From Otis tarda (taxonomy: Eukaryota > Chordata > Aves > Otidiformes > Otididae), in assembly GCA_026413225.1 (NCBI GenBank), contig CM048554.1, forward strand, positions 5,162,001 through 5,226,000: DNA of 64,000 nucleotides. The letters are read 5' to 3'. Under the pieces are notes generated by a model that worked only from the letters and a program-made list of their open reading frames with translations, was not told where the DNA came from and did not search any database. Of the stretch, positions 39,701 to 51,700 are shown in pieces. How positions within the stretch are numbered: the stretch's first letter is position 1; every line of letters begins with the position of its first letter. The position numbers and the translations under genes are program-made.

Positions 39701-42700
39701 GGCTGACTGTGGGACAGGACCAACTTGGGAAATCCACAGGAGAACAAAGCGATAATGTTTTTTAGCCCTTTTTTTCCATCCTGAAACCTGAGAGTCTCCT
39801 TCCCACCTCTGATGGGACATCAATTTGTTAAGTGGTTTGGGAAGGATAGGGAGTTTGTTCCTGTGAGCAACCAAGAGGCAATACACTTCAGGGGAAGACA
39901 CTGGAGAAGAGTCCAGTTTTAGCCTGCGTATTTTGTCAGCGTTACGTTGTATGGGAACGGGAATTTGCTGTTTTTCTCTAGGTCTGCAAATTCCCATCGT
40001 TTCCCTTTTAGGGGCATCTCTGAAGCACGGCAGCCAAACTGCCTCACTGTGGTCTTTTTTCCTCGAATTCACTGTCCCCACGTTAGGGGCCAGAGGACAT
40101 TACTTGAGATCAACACGATGTCCTTCTGGCACGGTGGTATTTCTCAAGAGAAGTAGCTATGTTCTTGGAGTTGCATCTCCTAAGAAACGGAGTTGTTTAA
40201 AGCACTTAACATTACTCTCTTGACGAAACACACTTGGCTGAGAAATCCCCTGCCCAGCCTTACCTCACTTACCCCTTACAAAACGCTGCGTGCAAATTGT
40301 GCCTACGACTGTTCTGTTGACACAACACATTTTGTCAGCTGTGCAGGAAGGCTGGAGGCAGGCAGGGAAAAAATACACGTGGCCAAAATGGATCTGGCTG
40401 GTCCAGGAGGGCCGTCATGCCAGACTGCCTGTGTACACTTGCATCAGAAAGTCCTCTGGCCATGCTGGTCTCTGAGGGGAGTCAAGGCCAGATCAGTCCA
40501 GCCCATGTTGTCCCACGTGAATGTTGTCCTCTCAGTGACTCTATGGAGTAAGACATACTCCAAAATTAACAAATTTTTTTTTGATCACTACACAGGTAAC
40601 AGGTGAGAGATGGGTACAAAATCCTGCTGCTTTCACCATGGCTGAGCACAAAGAGCAACAGATTGCAAAATCCCTGCTTCACAGCCATGGACTTGTCAGG
40701 TGAGCACAAGGAACCTGACCTTAGATGCTCAGCAGCATCAAAGCAAAAAGCATGGCAGAAGTCTGTTAAGAGATGAAGGAACAAAGGTGTTGCTCCCTCT
40801 CTACTGAAAATGATGGAGCTGCCAGTAACTCAACTAAAATGGTGGGGGAGGTGGGGGGAAAAACCTTTCGGTCAATATTCCTCTTTCCCATTTGGCAAAG
40901 CAAACTGTGCAGTCACATCGCAGGTGATGGTGAAACCATTCTTGCATCAGCAGTAACTCTGAAAGTCATTTGAGAGCAATTGCAGAGGGTAAACATAAAA
41001 TCACCAGATCTGAGCAACTAGCTATCAAAGTTTTCAAAAGATCTGGCCGAGAGAACAGTCAGGCCTGATTTTCAGCAAGTCAGAGAGAAGTCAAATATTG
41101 CAATACCCCTTCTGGGCTAAAACAAGAGAATCTAAGGTAATCGGTCAGTAAGAGAGAATTATGTAATTAGCAGCAACATAAACAGAATACAAATCTCAGT
41201 CAAATAACGTCACATATCTGTTTATAATCAATTAAGGTTTCAAAAAATTGCTATTTCTTGCTAAGCAGCTGGATGTTGCACAAGATTTTGTTTCGGTGCA
41301 GTTGAAGTTTGGTCCTATTTACAGGACCATGAGTACTACCGCACGTTCAGGTAGACGACACGAGGATCACGTTGGTTTGCAAGCACAGCATGAAGCTGGG
41401 ATGGCAAATTAATGTCTTTGCATGGAGGAATAGTGAATCTTCTGATGGACAAGCAGAAAAAAAAAAATCATGTAGAATCAGAAAAGTTCTGTTGAAAAGT
41501 GTTTAGAGAACAGCCCTTTGCTCTTTAATTATGGCTAAGATTATTCATCAAATTTGGCAAATATTTTTAGTTAAAGAGGTTGAAATTGGAGTGGGAAGGA
41601 CAAGAAAAATTCATCTAAGTCAAAATGTCATGTGTTGATATTTTCAAAATGGAAATGTTTTCTTCTGAGCTAACACTTTTGTTTCAAAACAGAACTATGG
41701 CTAAAAGCTAGTAGGAAAATGAAATAAAACATAGTGTTTTGGATCAAATTAAACATTTCAGTTAATCCAAAACAATTTTACTCCCCATTTTTCAGTTTCT
41801 ACTGAACAGAAAATGCATTTTTTTGAAAATTGCCACATACACTGATGAACTATAACTAAAATGCTAGGGAATACACTTGAGGAAAGACCTCGAAAAACTG
41901 GAACAACGTCCAAGGTCTGTGAAATTGTTTCAAGGACAAGAGAGCATTCTCTAGAAGGAAGGACTCCAGATCCATTTAGACACGTCAAAGAAAACTGAGG
42001 AGCAGCCTTATTACAGCCTATATGGACAATATTTTTTTTTTTTCTTTTTTAAAGCCTAGCTAACAGAAGTATAAGTAAATCCAGCATCTGGATCTGAACC
42101 TGTACAAGTTATGACCACGATCACAGCTTATATTGCTCAGAGCAGAGATAACCTTTGGAATAACTTACATTGCATTGGATGGCCCATCATCAGCAACTTT
42201 TAAAATCACAGTTGAATGTTTTTCCCCAAAAAGATCCTTTACTAATGAAACAGAATTGTCAGTGAAGGTGTCTTTAAGGCAAGCTGCCAGACTTTGCCCT
42301 ATTTTAGGTAAGATCCATGCTTCTCTCCGCCAGCTTGGTCACTGCGGGAGAGCATCCCTCACAGAGCAACAGCTCCCAACACCCTGGCAAGCCCCAAAGC
42401 AAGGGGTTGTGAGGGCAGGGAGTGTTACCTAACGAGAGACACCATGACATGTCCTTGTCCCAAGAAAGGACATTCCAGTGCCAAAGGGGGCCTACAAGAA
42501 AGCTGGAGAGGGACTTCTGTCAAGGGCTTTAAACTGGAAGAGGGTAGGTTTAAATTAGATGTAAGGAAGAAATTCTTCACTGTGAGGGTGGTGAGGCACT
42601 GGCACAAGTTGCCCAGAGAAGCTGGGGATGCCCCAGCCCTGGAAGCATCCAAGGCCAGGCTGGATGGGGTCTGAGTGACCTGGTCTGGTGGAAGGTGTCT

Positions 42701-45700
42701 CTGCCCAGGGCAGGGGGTTGGAATGAGATGATCTTTAAGGTCCCTTCCAACCCAAACCATTCTGTGATTCGATGATTTACACTGCAACCTGCAGGCAAAC
42801 CGGCTGGAAGAACAGAGCAGTTCAAAGAAAAATGCTGCCGCATAAGGGAACTCACTGGAAGGATCAGGTATCGTTCTTGAAACACAAAAAGGTAGGGGAA
42901 GGAGTTGTTCTTGCAGCCTACACCACCCGGCTGTGCAGATAAGGATAGGTGTGAACCCAAGATTATCTCAGGGTTTAATCCCAACCAGGTGGATGTGTTG
43001 CTTGTGGCACCTGCTAGGCGTTGCCTGGGCGCGCACACACAGGCTGTAGGTGCTTCTTTGGGCAGCTGCTGTGCCACCCAACACAAGCCAGGGTGCACAC
43101 CACCTGCTTCCCCAGTGAGGAGGGGGCAAGATTCAGAGCACGTCATGATTTTCAGGGGCCATTTACAACAGCAGAGAGACCACCACATATGTCGCTTCCT
43201 ACGCACGCGAGCCAAAAGTCAAGCTTACAAAGTATGCCAGGCTTTGCAAAAACCACAAGACTCCAGATCAGGCTTTCTCGGCTTGCGTAAACTGGTGCAG
43301 CTGAAGCAAAAGTCGATTTAAAGCAACCAGCTATCTGCTCACTTCCATTTCAGAGTTTAAAAGAAGTCAGATCTAGCAAACCCCTGATCCTGAATGTCCC
43401 AAGTTTAAGGGAACCTTTAAGCCAAACATGTACTTTACAGCTAATCCCTGTCATCTTATAAGGTCAAACCAAAAGCTTGGCACTGAATGCCCCACTCCAC
43501 CTCTAACACAGTACAAAACTGAAACTGTATTTTTTTTTTCTACAAGAAACACTAATGCAATGCAGAGAGTGTGATTTTAATTACTCTCTCCTTTGAAAGC
43601 ACTGAAAAAAATTTACCAATTCCGTGGATATGTTTATTTGACTGCACATTCAAACCGTTGCTAGTACACCAAGCTCTCCTAGCTTGAAATCCCAAGAACA
43701 TTAAATGCAATAATCATATGTTGAAGTTTGAAAATGTAAGTGCACAAAAGTCAGGAAATTCCCAAATTAAGTTATGTACCACAACCATAACTCAGCCCTG
43801 GTAGCCAGTCTTATTGTACCACTCAACTCTACATGCTGTTAGAGATCGATGCCTTAAAACGTGTCCAGGCCATAATATCTGTGGGAATTTTTATTACAGA
43901 ACATCCTGAATTTTATGTGTTTCGAATCTCGCTCTTAACATTGCATTAATATGTTTGCACTTAACGGCATAATACTTCAGAGTGTCCTCCCAGTATAACC
44001 TGGGCCCCAAATAATCCACAAGAGCTGCCAAAGGACAGGACAGCACCAAGGCATCCCAACCGGACACCACTTTGCAAACCAGTTCAAGGTATTCGAGCTC
44101 CATCGTGTGGAACCTGTCTGCACATACAATAGGCATAAAATCTTCAGCTTCCTCATAAATCTCTTGGGAAGAGGAAAAATATATCCCCAAATTTATTATA
44201 AAAATTGGATAAATCTGCTTTTCCAGGGATTGCTGCTGGAGTTGTGCTGGAGCCCATCACAGCACACATCGCAGCAACGCGGCTTTTTAATGAGAATTGA
44301 GACCAGCTCCCGCTGCAGGGCTGACAGCGAGACTCACTCCACACCAGCACTTGCTGCATTGGTCACAGAAAGGCTGTTTGAAGAATAGCTTAATCACGCA
44401 CAGAATTATTATTATTATTTTTAAATGTTGCCTATTTGGTTTTGTATCCTTCTTCATTCAGTGCTAGAGCACTGAAACACACAGCCTGATGCTGTTTGTA
44501 TGCAACAGGCGCACTGTGTGACCTCCTCCTCAGATTTTGTGTCATCCTGCCGCTGGGGTTAAAGGCGTAAGAAACCATTTCACACGGGAATTCTAGCCAA
44601 TATCTCATTTTTCGCAGCCTTTTAGGCTGCTGCCTCCATGCTGGCAATATCTTTGTACTGCATTTAGCCCAGAGGGGCCCTTATCTCACTGGCTCCCTGG
44701 GATGTGCTCAAAGAGCTCTCTTCAAAGCGAGTATTTTTCCCAGACCAGCAAAGGCTCTTTAATTTCTAGAAGCCTTTCTGTAAGAGGAAGAATGTTGCCA
44801 TGACTACATATATATAGTTATATTTATATAATGTATAGAAAGATATACAGATAGATGTAGTTTTCAATTTTGTATTTCTTCCAAATCATTCCCCTCAAAA
44901 ATTTCCCCATTGCACACTGCATTTCTCATCCCTGCTTCATAGCGGGGGAGAACCCGCACACAAAACAGGCAAAGGAAAACAGTAAAAAACAAAACCAAAA
45001 ATAAACCAGATCACTCTAAGCAGCAACTCAAACGCATCCTGGCCACAGCATCAGGAGCAAGAAACCAAGCTGGGCTTCACAACTCACAGGCACAACATTA
45101 CCCTGTTCATCGATAACTCACGCCGGGGGAAGACTTTGCACAGTTTACCTTTAGCAGTAGCTGTCTCTCCGTCCGCGTGAGCCATGCGCTGCATAGCGGT
45201 CGCTCCAACGCAGACCGGCATGCTGATTTTCTGCCCCAAGACTGAGGTTGACAGGTCCAGTACCGACACATCCCTGAGCACCCGGGGGTACAGCTTCCAT
45301 CTGACACAGAGAGAAACAAACAGAATAAAAAGCCATCAGTGTTATTTACAGTTCCTTTTCCATCCAGTTACTTACAGCCAAGAACAGATTTTCCTGCTGT
45401 CAGGAGAAACATGGTTAAAGCTCTGTTGGGGCTGGAGGAGTACTTCACTGCGTGACCTGGAGCTGCAGCGGGACCCACAAAACACACAAAGCCAGGAGGG
45501 AATGGGCAAGAAGGGACCAAAGCCCATGAAGGGTGAAAGATGCAAAGAGCCTTGGAACATTGTTGGCTGGTATCATTTGAAAGAAAAGTGAGGAGCTGCA
45601 AAATAATAAGGTTCATAGTGAGTCTCCCTAAAAGTACTGGGGCAGAACTGGACGACAGAGCGTGCAGGAACAGGAGAAAGTCATCAACCTCCCCTCAGGT

Positions 45701-48700
45701 ATTTCTCCTATGGACTAGGGAGCCAAAAGACAGAGGTTTTTCAGATAAAACTAGCCTGACAAACACGCTTAGCCCTCCCCACCCCTGTGGTAAGTCTCTG
45801 AAATAAGACTGTACAGAAACGAGCTGCAACGCTTCTTCCCGGGGGAAGCGGGTGGGCAGGATGGCTGCCCTGGCTTTCCTCAGCTCAGGAAAGCTGGAAA
45901 CCCACTGCCCAGCCTCTCTGCTGGCACAGAGACTGAACCGCTTCGCTCAGAGAGGTCTCAACCCTGGCAGCCACTGGCCGCAGCCCCAGGGACAGCCCAT
46001 CCTACCGCAGGGACGCCAGACTTCCAGGAAAAGACCAAATGCAGCCACTGTAATTTAGTGCAGGAAAAGACTGAGTAGCACAACTGCTTTCCCAACAGGG
46101 CAAATTACAATCTCGTCCTTGAATGACATGGCCCAGCATCCGCTCAACCGTTCCCAACCTTGCTTTGCCTTCAACATGTCTGCCAGCCCAGAGCTGGGCT
46201 TTATTCTCCACTGGGGTCTTCAGCCCGGGTACAAATGGAATCTGGCTCCAAAACAGAGCAAACAAAAACACATTTAATCTGAAATTACAATTTATTGTGG
46301 TCAGGCTGGACATCACGTGTTTGCCCACACAGAAATTTATCTTCTTTTTCCCCTCACAACAGGATCACAATCTCTCTTATGGGGTCAACTAGACAACATC
46401 ACAATATCCAAACCTTTATAAAAAGGGTTGCATTCCTGGGGATATCTGCAAAATTGGACTTTTTCCTCACCATCCAGGCGATGTTGCAGCCACTGTGACC
46501 ACAAGCCACAAGAGGGGGTGCATTAGCAGGGGCTGGCTCTCGACACATGGGTGTGCGCTGAGTGAGGCCGAAGGCTCTCTGCAAGTGGTAGTAGGACACA
46601 CATCAACCTCTCACCAAGGCATCCCTCCCTCGGAAAAAAAAACTCTGATGGCTACTGAATTTTAATTAGAGAAAATAATTAAAAGCTTAAGCTCAAGTAC
46701 TGCTGAACCTGACTAGAAAGCCTGAGACTGATATTATTATTACTAGCAAGGAAATAGCAACCAGAGCCACTCTTACACTCAGATGATGCTCTGGCAGCAG
46801 TAATGGTCACGTTGAGCTTGCATATTAAGCTGACAAGTTAGAAAATAAACAAAAAAAGAAAAAGAGACAAAACACAATCTTTTCATTTTACAGAAAGATC
46901 AAGAGATATTTCCATAAGAAGCCTGGGACAGAGCCAAGATGAGACCCTGAATTTCTGAAGCCTTAGAGCACTGGGTGGTGCTAGCTCTCCAGGAAGTGCT
47001 CCCCAGGGAGGAGAAAGATGGTTATGATGCTTGGAAGGAGACGTGTAGTTGTGGGAGTCAGCTGGATTATTCGATGCCAAGACACACACTACAAGTACTC
47101 AGACTTGTTTTCAGGCTATTGTATCGGTTTGTTATTTTTCAGGGGAGGATGGGCTGAGGGTGGGACAAAGAAAACATGACTTTTTTTTTCCTCCTCCTTT
47201 CTTCCTAATCCTCATTCCGAAGGCTTTCTCCCAGCTCCGAGACATCTTTTCCCAGCAAATACAAAGAAAACAAAAATCCTTTCATAACCTTGCTCATTTT
47301 TATGGTCAAACTCAAAAGCACAAGGACATGAAGTACCTCCCTCTTCCCCAGCCTCCTTGTTTCTCTGCTGTTCCGGATCTGTCAGATTTTTACCCGGTGC
47401 AAACCAGTGCCATCGCAAAGCACGCATGTGAGGATCAGTCCTTGAAGTCCCAACATTTCTGTAGTACTTTTAGTTTAGGAAAAGAAATAGAAAGAGTAAA
47501 AATCCTCCCAACAGTGCGTGTAAGAAAAATGATGCTGTTTCAAGCAGCAATAAACAGCCTCCTTCCCACTCATCTTTATGTACCATCACATTACTCCATC
47601 CATGAGCTTTTTGGGGCCCTTTAAATAAAACCTGACCTTGCTTTTGTAACATGGATGTTTTCAGCTGTGAGTTTGCCAGACACTTGAAGTGAGGCATTTT
47701 CTGGACAAGCCATAGGGAAATGCCCTTAACAGCAAGGAAAACCCAGGAGTAGCGTTTCCCAGTAACCGGAACGTGCATTTATTAGGCTGCCACACAACAT
47801 CTGCTTCCTCCAAGTCTTTCAGTGAAAATGTTTGCTGGATATTTTGTAAAAAAAAAAAAAACAAAAAAAACCCCAACAAAAAAACCCCCAAAAAAACAAA
47901 CTCACTTAATTTTTTTTATTCATCATCTCACCACCCACATTTTTTTCCAGCTGAGCCCACGCTCACGTGCTGCAATCAGCAATTGCAAGCGAGTGCATCT
48001 TTCTTCCCAGCTGGAAGCGGGAAGATGCCGCAGTGGGGAAGGCAGTGAGTACTCCCGATTTAGGCAACTTCAGCTAAATGCCATTTTGAAAGAAGGATGA
48101 AAGGAAAGGAAGGAGAATTAGTGGGGGTTTTTTTTTTCCTTTTCCCTCTATGTTCAAAAATTTCAGAATGTAAGTTATATCTTGCAGTTAGGTAACAGGG
48201 AAGCACTCACTGTTTCCCCCCCCACTCATTTTCAGCTGTGAAAAATGCTGAAATTTTCAAACTGCAACACATTTCCAAGCAGCTGTTCTTGTTTCCCTTC
48301 CAAGTCTGTGCTAAATAATCCCTTGGTGCTGCATCGCAAGCAGTACGTTTGGGCAAGGACACACCATTCAGGCAGTCTCCATCCCACCTTGCTGCCTTCG
48401 TCTCCCCAAAGCTCATCTCCCATCACAAGGGGCAGGTCCTAGTGCTGCACGAGGGGAAGCAACAGCTGCTTTGGGTTCAGGAAAATCGATTTGCTCTCCC
48501 AGGGTGTCTTGCCATCCACACAGCGATTCTTTTCGCAGCACTCTGCGAATCCGAGGTGAAAGACATTGCAGAAATATAACTAATTTATTATTATAAGCAT
48601 TCCTTTTCTCCCCCCTAAAACTTCACATGCTTGTTTCACACCAATCACTTCCTCAGCCTTGCTTTTTTAATCAGTATTGAAATTATTTTTGTGCCCAGTC

Positions 48701-51700
48701 ATTTTAATGCCCTTAATACCCAACTACAAGACAATGACACGTTTGCAGAAAAATACCCATCGATGCTGTCACTGATAAACAAGCGACTGCCATTCCTCGC
48801 ACACGACAACAAAACGCATCTTCTCCAAAGGGCGCCGGGGAGGCAGGAGCAGAACGTGTCACAGCGGATTAGCAGAGAAGTGTTCCTACGCACGCAGACA
48901 TCTCCCTTCATTAAAATGCCAAAAGGGAAGATTTCAGATTGATTTCTTGAATGCCATCAAGCTAAAGGCGTCCTGACCTTGTCATAAAATCTATTCTCCA
49001 TTCAGGTCCCTTGGTTCCTTGACAACTTAAGAGTGAATTTAATTGCCAGACAGCACAGCGCAGGAAGGACACACGGTGTTTTGGGACACAGAGCGACTGC
49101 AAAGTGAATGCAGTCAGATGCCATAGCGAGCAACGTATGCTCTGACATCCCAAATCATCATCTTTGGCCTTAACGCCTCACTTATGCCAGCACTGTCTCC
49201 ACGGCATTTGAAAACCATGAATAAAAAAATAATTATCTGGCCTTAGCAGGAACACACTGATGTTGAAACATGAGCTCTGGTTCTTCCTTCAATCCCAGAA
49301 GAACTGCAAGCTAGAGAAGAGTTACTATACCTAGTGTTAATCTCATCTTAAGCACGGGCCTTCTGGAGACATTTTATGCTCTGGTATCTGATTACAGGTC
49401 CAAAAGTACTTCAAGCTCCTGTGCTGTCAAAAGGCCAGGACATTAATTTTATAATCTACTGAGTACGGATTGCGCTGCTCCAAAAATTGCCTGGGTCATT
49501 CCAAAGGTATTCCAGCATCTATGGAAATTACCATTCATTTGCTACATCAGTGCTTAATAATAATCTATTTATTTCTCCATAAACACAACCGTTCAGTTGC
49601 CAAAAAGAAAATACAGAGCTCACAGAAAAACCCAACACTGATTTTTCTCCAGAAACAATCCATCCTAGCAGTCTTGCTCACCCAAATAATCCTGTACCAC
49701 AAAAGTATGGGCTAACAATTCACGCTTCTGGTTCAGTTTTTGTGCTTTCTTCTCTTCCGTTTAAACATAAACATTTATACACATACTCAAAAAGACTTAA
49801 ACTGTAAACATTTTTCATCAGGCTGAACCCTGCAACTAAGCTTCTGACAGTGGAAATCAATAGGAAATGAAGCTGAACATACTCATTTCTTTCAGAGTCA
49901 TCTGACTGTGATCTTTGTGGCTCAGGAGTGTAAAGTCCATCTCACTTTATATTTACCCACAAGTTGTGCTCAAGATCAGGGAGAAAAAACAGTAACATGT
50001 TCAGAGACACACAAGGACTGTGCGAGAGTCAGAGTGAGAAGCAGTCCTGCATCCTTAATGACCAGGCCATGCTTCTCCCAACAGCATCAAATAAAAAAAA
50101 AAAAAATTAAGTTTTTTGTGTGGAACAGGTCTTATAAAACAAAATACTGTGAAGCCTCTGTATCAGGTTTCTACCTTTTTAAGAAATGTGTTGCCAGGAA
50201 GCCATTGCAAACACGGTCTAATAAACTGTTAACCACAGCATCCCGTGTGCTAAGAAAATAGGAGTGCACCACCGTGCCTGGTCCCTCAGCGGCGACAAGT
50301 GGGAACCACTGTAGCTATGGAGATCGAGCCCACGGAGCCCTGTGCTCAACATCTTTCCTGAAAGGTTCACCAGCCCGTTAAAGGGGGTCACCTATGCAGA
50401 AAGGAAGGTCTGGCTGCCTGCTGGCAGCAAAGGCACACTGCTTACTGGAAATATTTCAGTTTGCAAATAGGCAGGTGCAGGAAGGCACTACAGATGATGA
50501 GAATTATTTAACTAATGTTTTTTAGTGCTATGTAAGGGTTATTTATAATTCTGATCAACTTTACTGTCATCTCCCTCTTGTTATGGACAGATAAAAGAGT
50601 GCAATTTTCATGAAGCTGTAAATCACTGTGTCCATGCTGCAGCCCTGCATCCTTTCCACTTCAGACAGGTAAAGCCGGTAAGCCTCAGCAGATGACTTCA
50701 GCTGCGATGCTTGTCCTCGCCGGATGCTGCCGTGACCGGAAAGGAAGGTACCGTCCGTCCGTTCGCTAGGGGAGCTGCCTTTCAGGCTCTGATCCCAGTG
50801 TTCCTGCTGATCTGTGGGGTGACTGTCAGTGTGACCACATCGCACTTTTCTGTGCTTTGGCAAACACTCAGAAAGAGACGTAGATGTAGAGTGATGGAAA
50901 GGTAGCAAGTAAAGCTTTGACTTCAGCATTTCTGCCCCGCGACCTCTCTCTGTGGCTGTCAACAAGTTCTGTTGTTTGATGATTTAATAGAGTAAACCCC
51001 ATTTGTCAGCTCTTTTAGATTTTATTAACCACCTTTTGGGAAGACGTTTAAATGGCCTAGAGCTACTGTTGAAATTAGATCTTCTTTTCTTTAAGACAAA
51101 TATACAAAGGGAGGGGGAGCAAAGACAGAAACACAGCCTCCACTCCCTTCGTACCTTCACTGCTGAGGAGCAGGAACCCAGCATCGAGGGACTTTTAATC
51201 ACACCAGAACCTAGCAAGTTTAATTTTTTATTTTTTAAATGCCTCAAGCTGTTCAAGGCAACACTAATTAATACCTCCTTCAGTTCCAGGCTGCCTGCAA
51301 GCTCTGCAGTTTCCAATGCCTAAAATGGGAGGCTCTTACTGGAGATATGACAGAAGATGCCAGGAAAGATGAGGTGAGCCTGAAGCCCGCAGGTGACCAG
51401 CCTGATGCACCAGCTGTTCTTGTCAGAAGAATCTGTCCCTGCAGTGGGAAACAGCTTCAGAGCAGAGCTGCTCTTATCTCACCACTAACATCTAGCTCTG
51501 CTAGTATCAAAACAGCAAGTGGAGATTATCCAGTTTTTTTTTGTCTCCGGGCAGTTTAGACCCAACTTTGGTTTAATCACGATTAGTTCTAGCTGTTAGT
51601 AGTCAAGAGTTCTCTAGTTCTACAGTTCATTGCCTCTGAGCACTTCCTCTGAGTGTCCTTTCCTTAACATCTCATTTTGTTTTTATGAGGGCAAATAAAA

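Larger units (their letters stand above)
36711..45148 (-). other. HAO1 intron 2 (8438 nt)
   Basis: It contains the CR1 at 42.5 kb and the unassigned frame at 43.9 kb. The rest is unique sequence without recognised features. Confidence 0.75.

Noticed and set aside
42577-43215. 212-codon minus-strand open frame
   Set aside because: Its C-terminal third is antisense CR1, and the rest is unrecognised intronic sequence.
47049-47624. 191-codon plus-strand open frame in HAO1 intron 1
   Set aside because: Phe/Pro-rich, antisense to HAO1, no domain and no expression signals; most likely chance.
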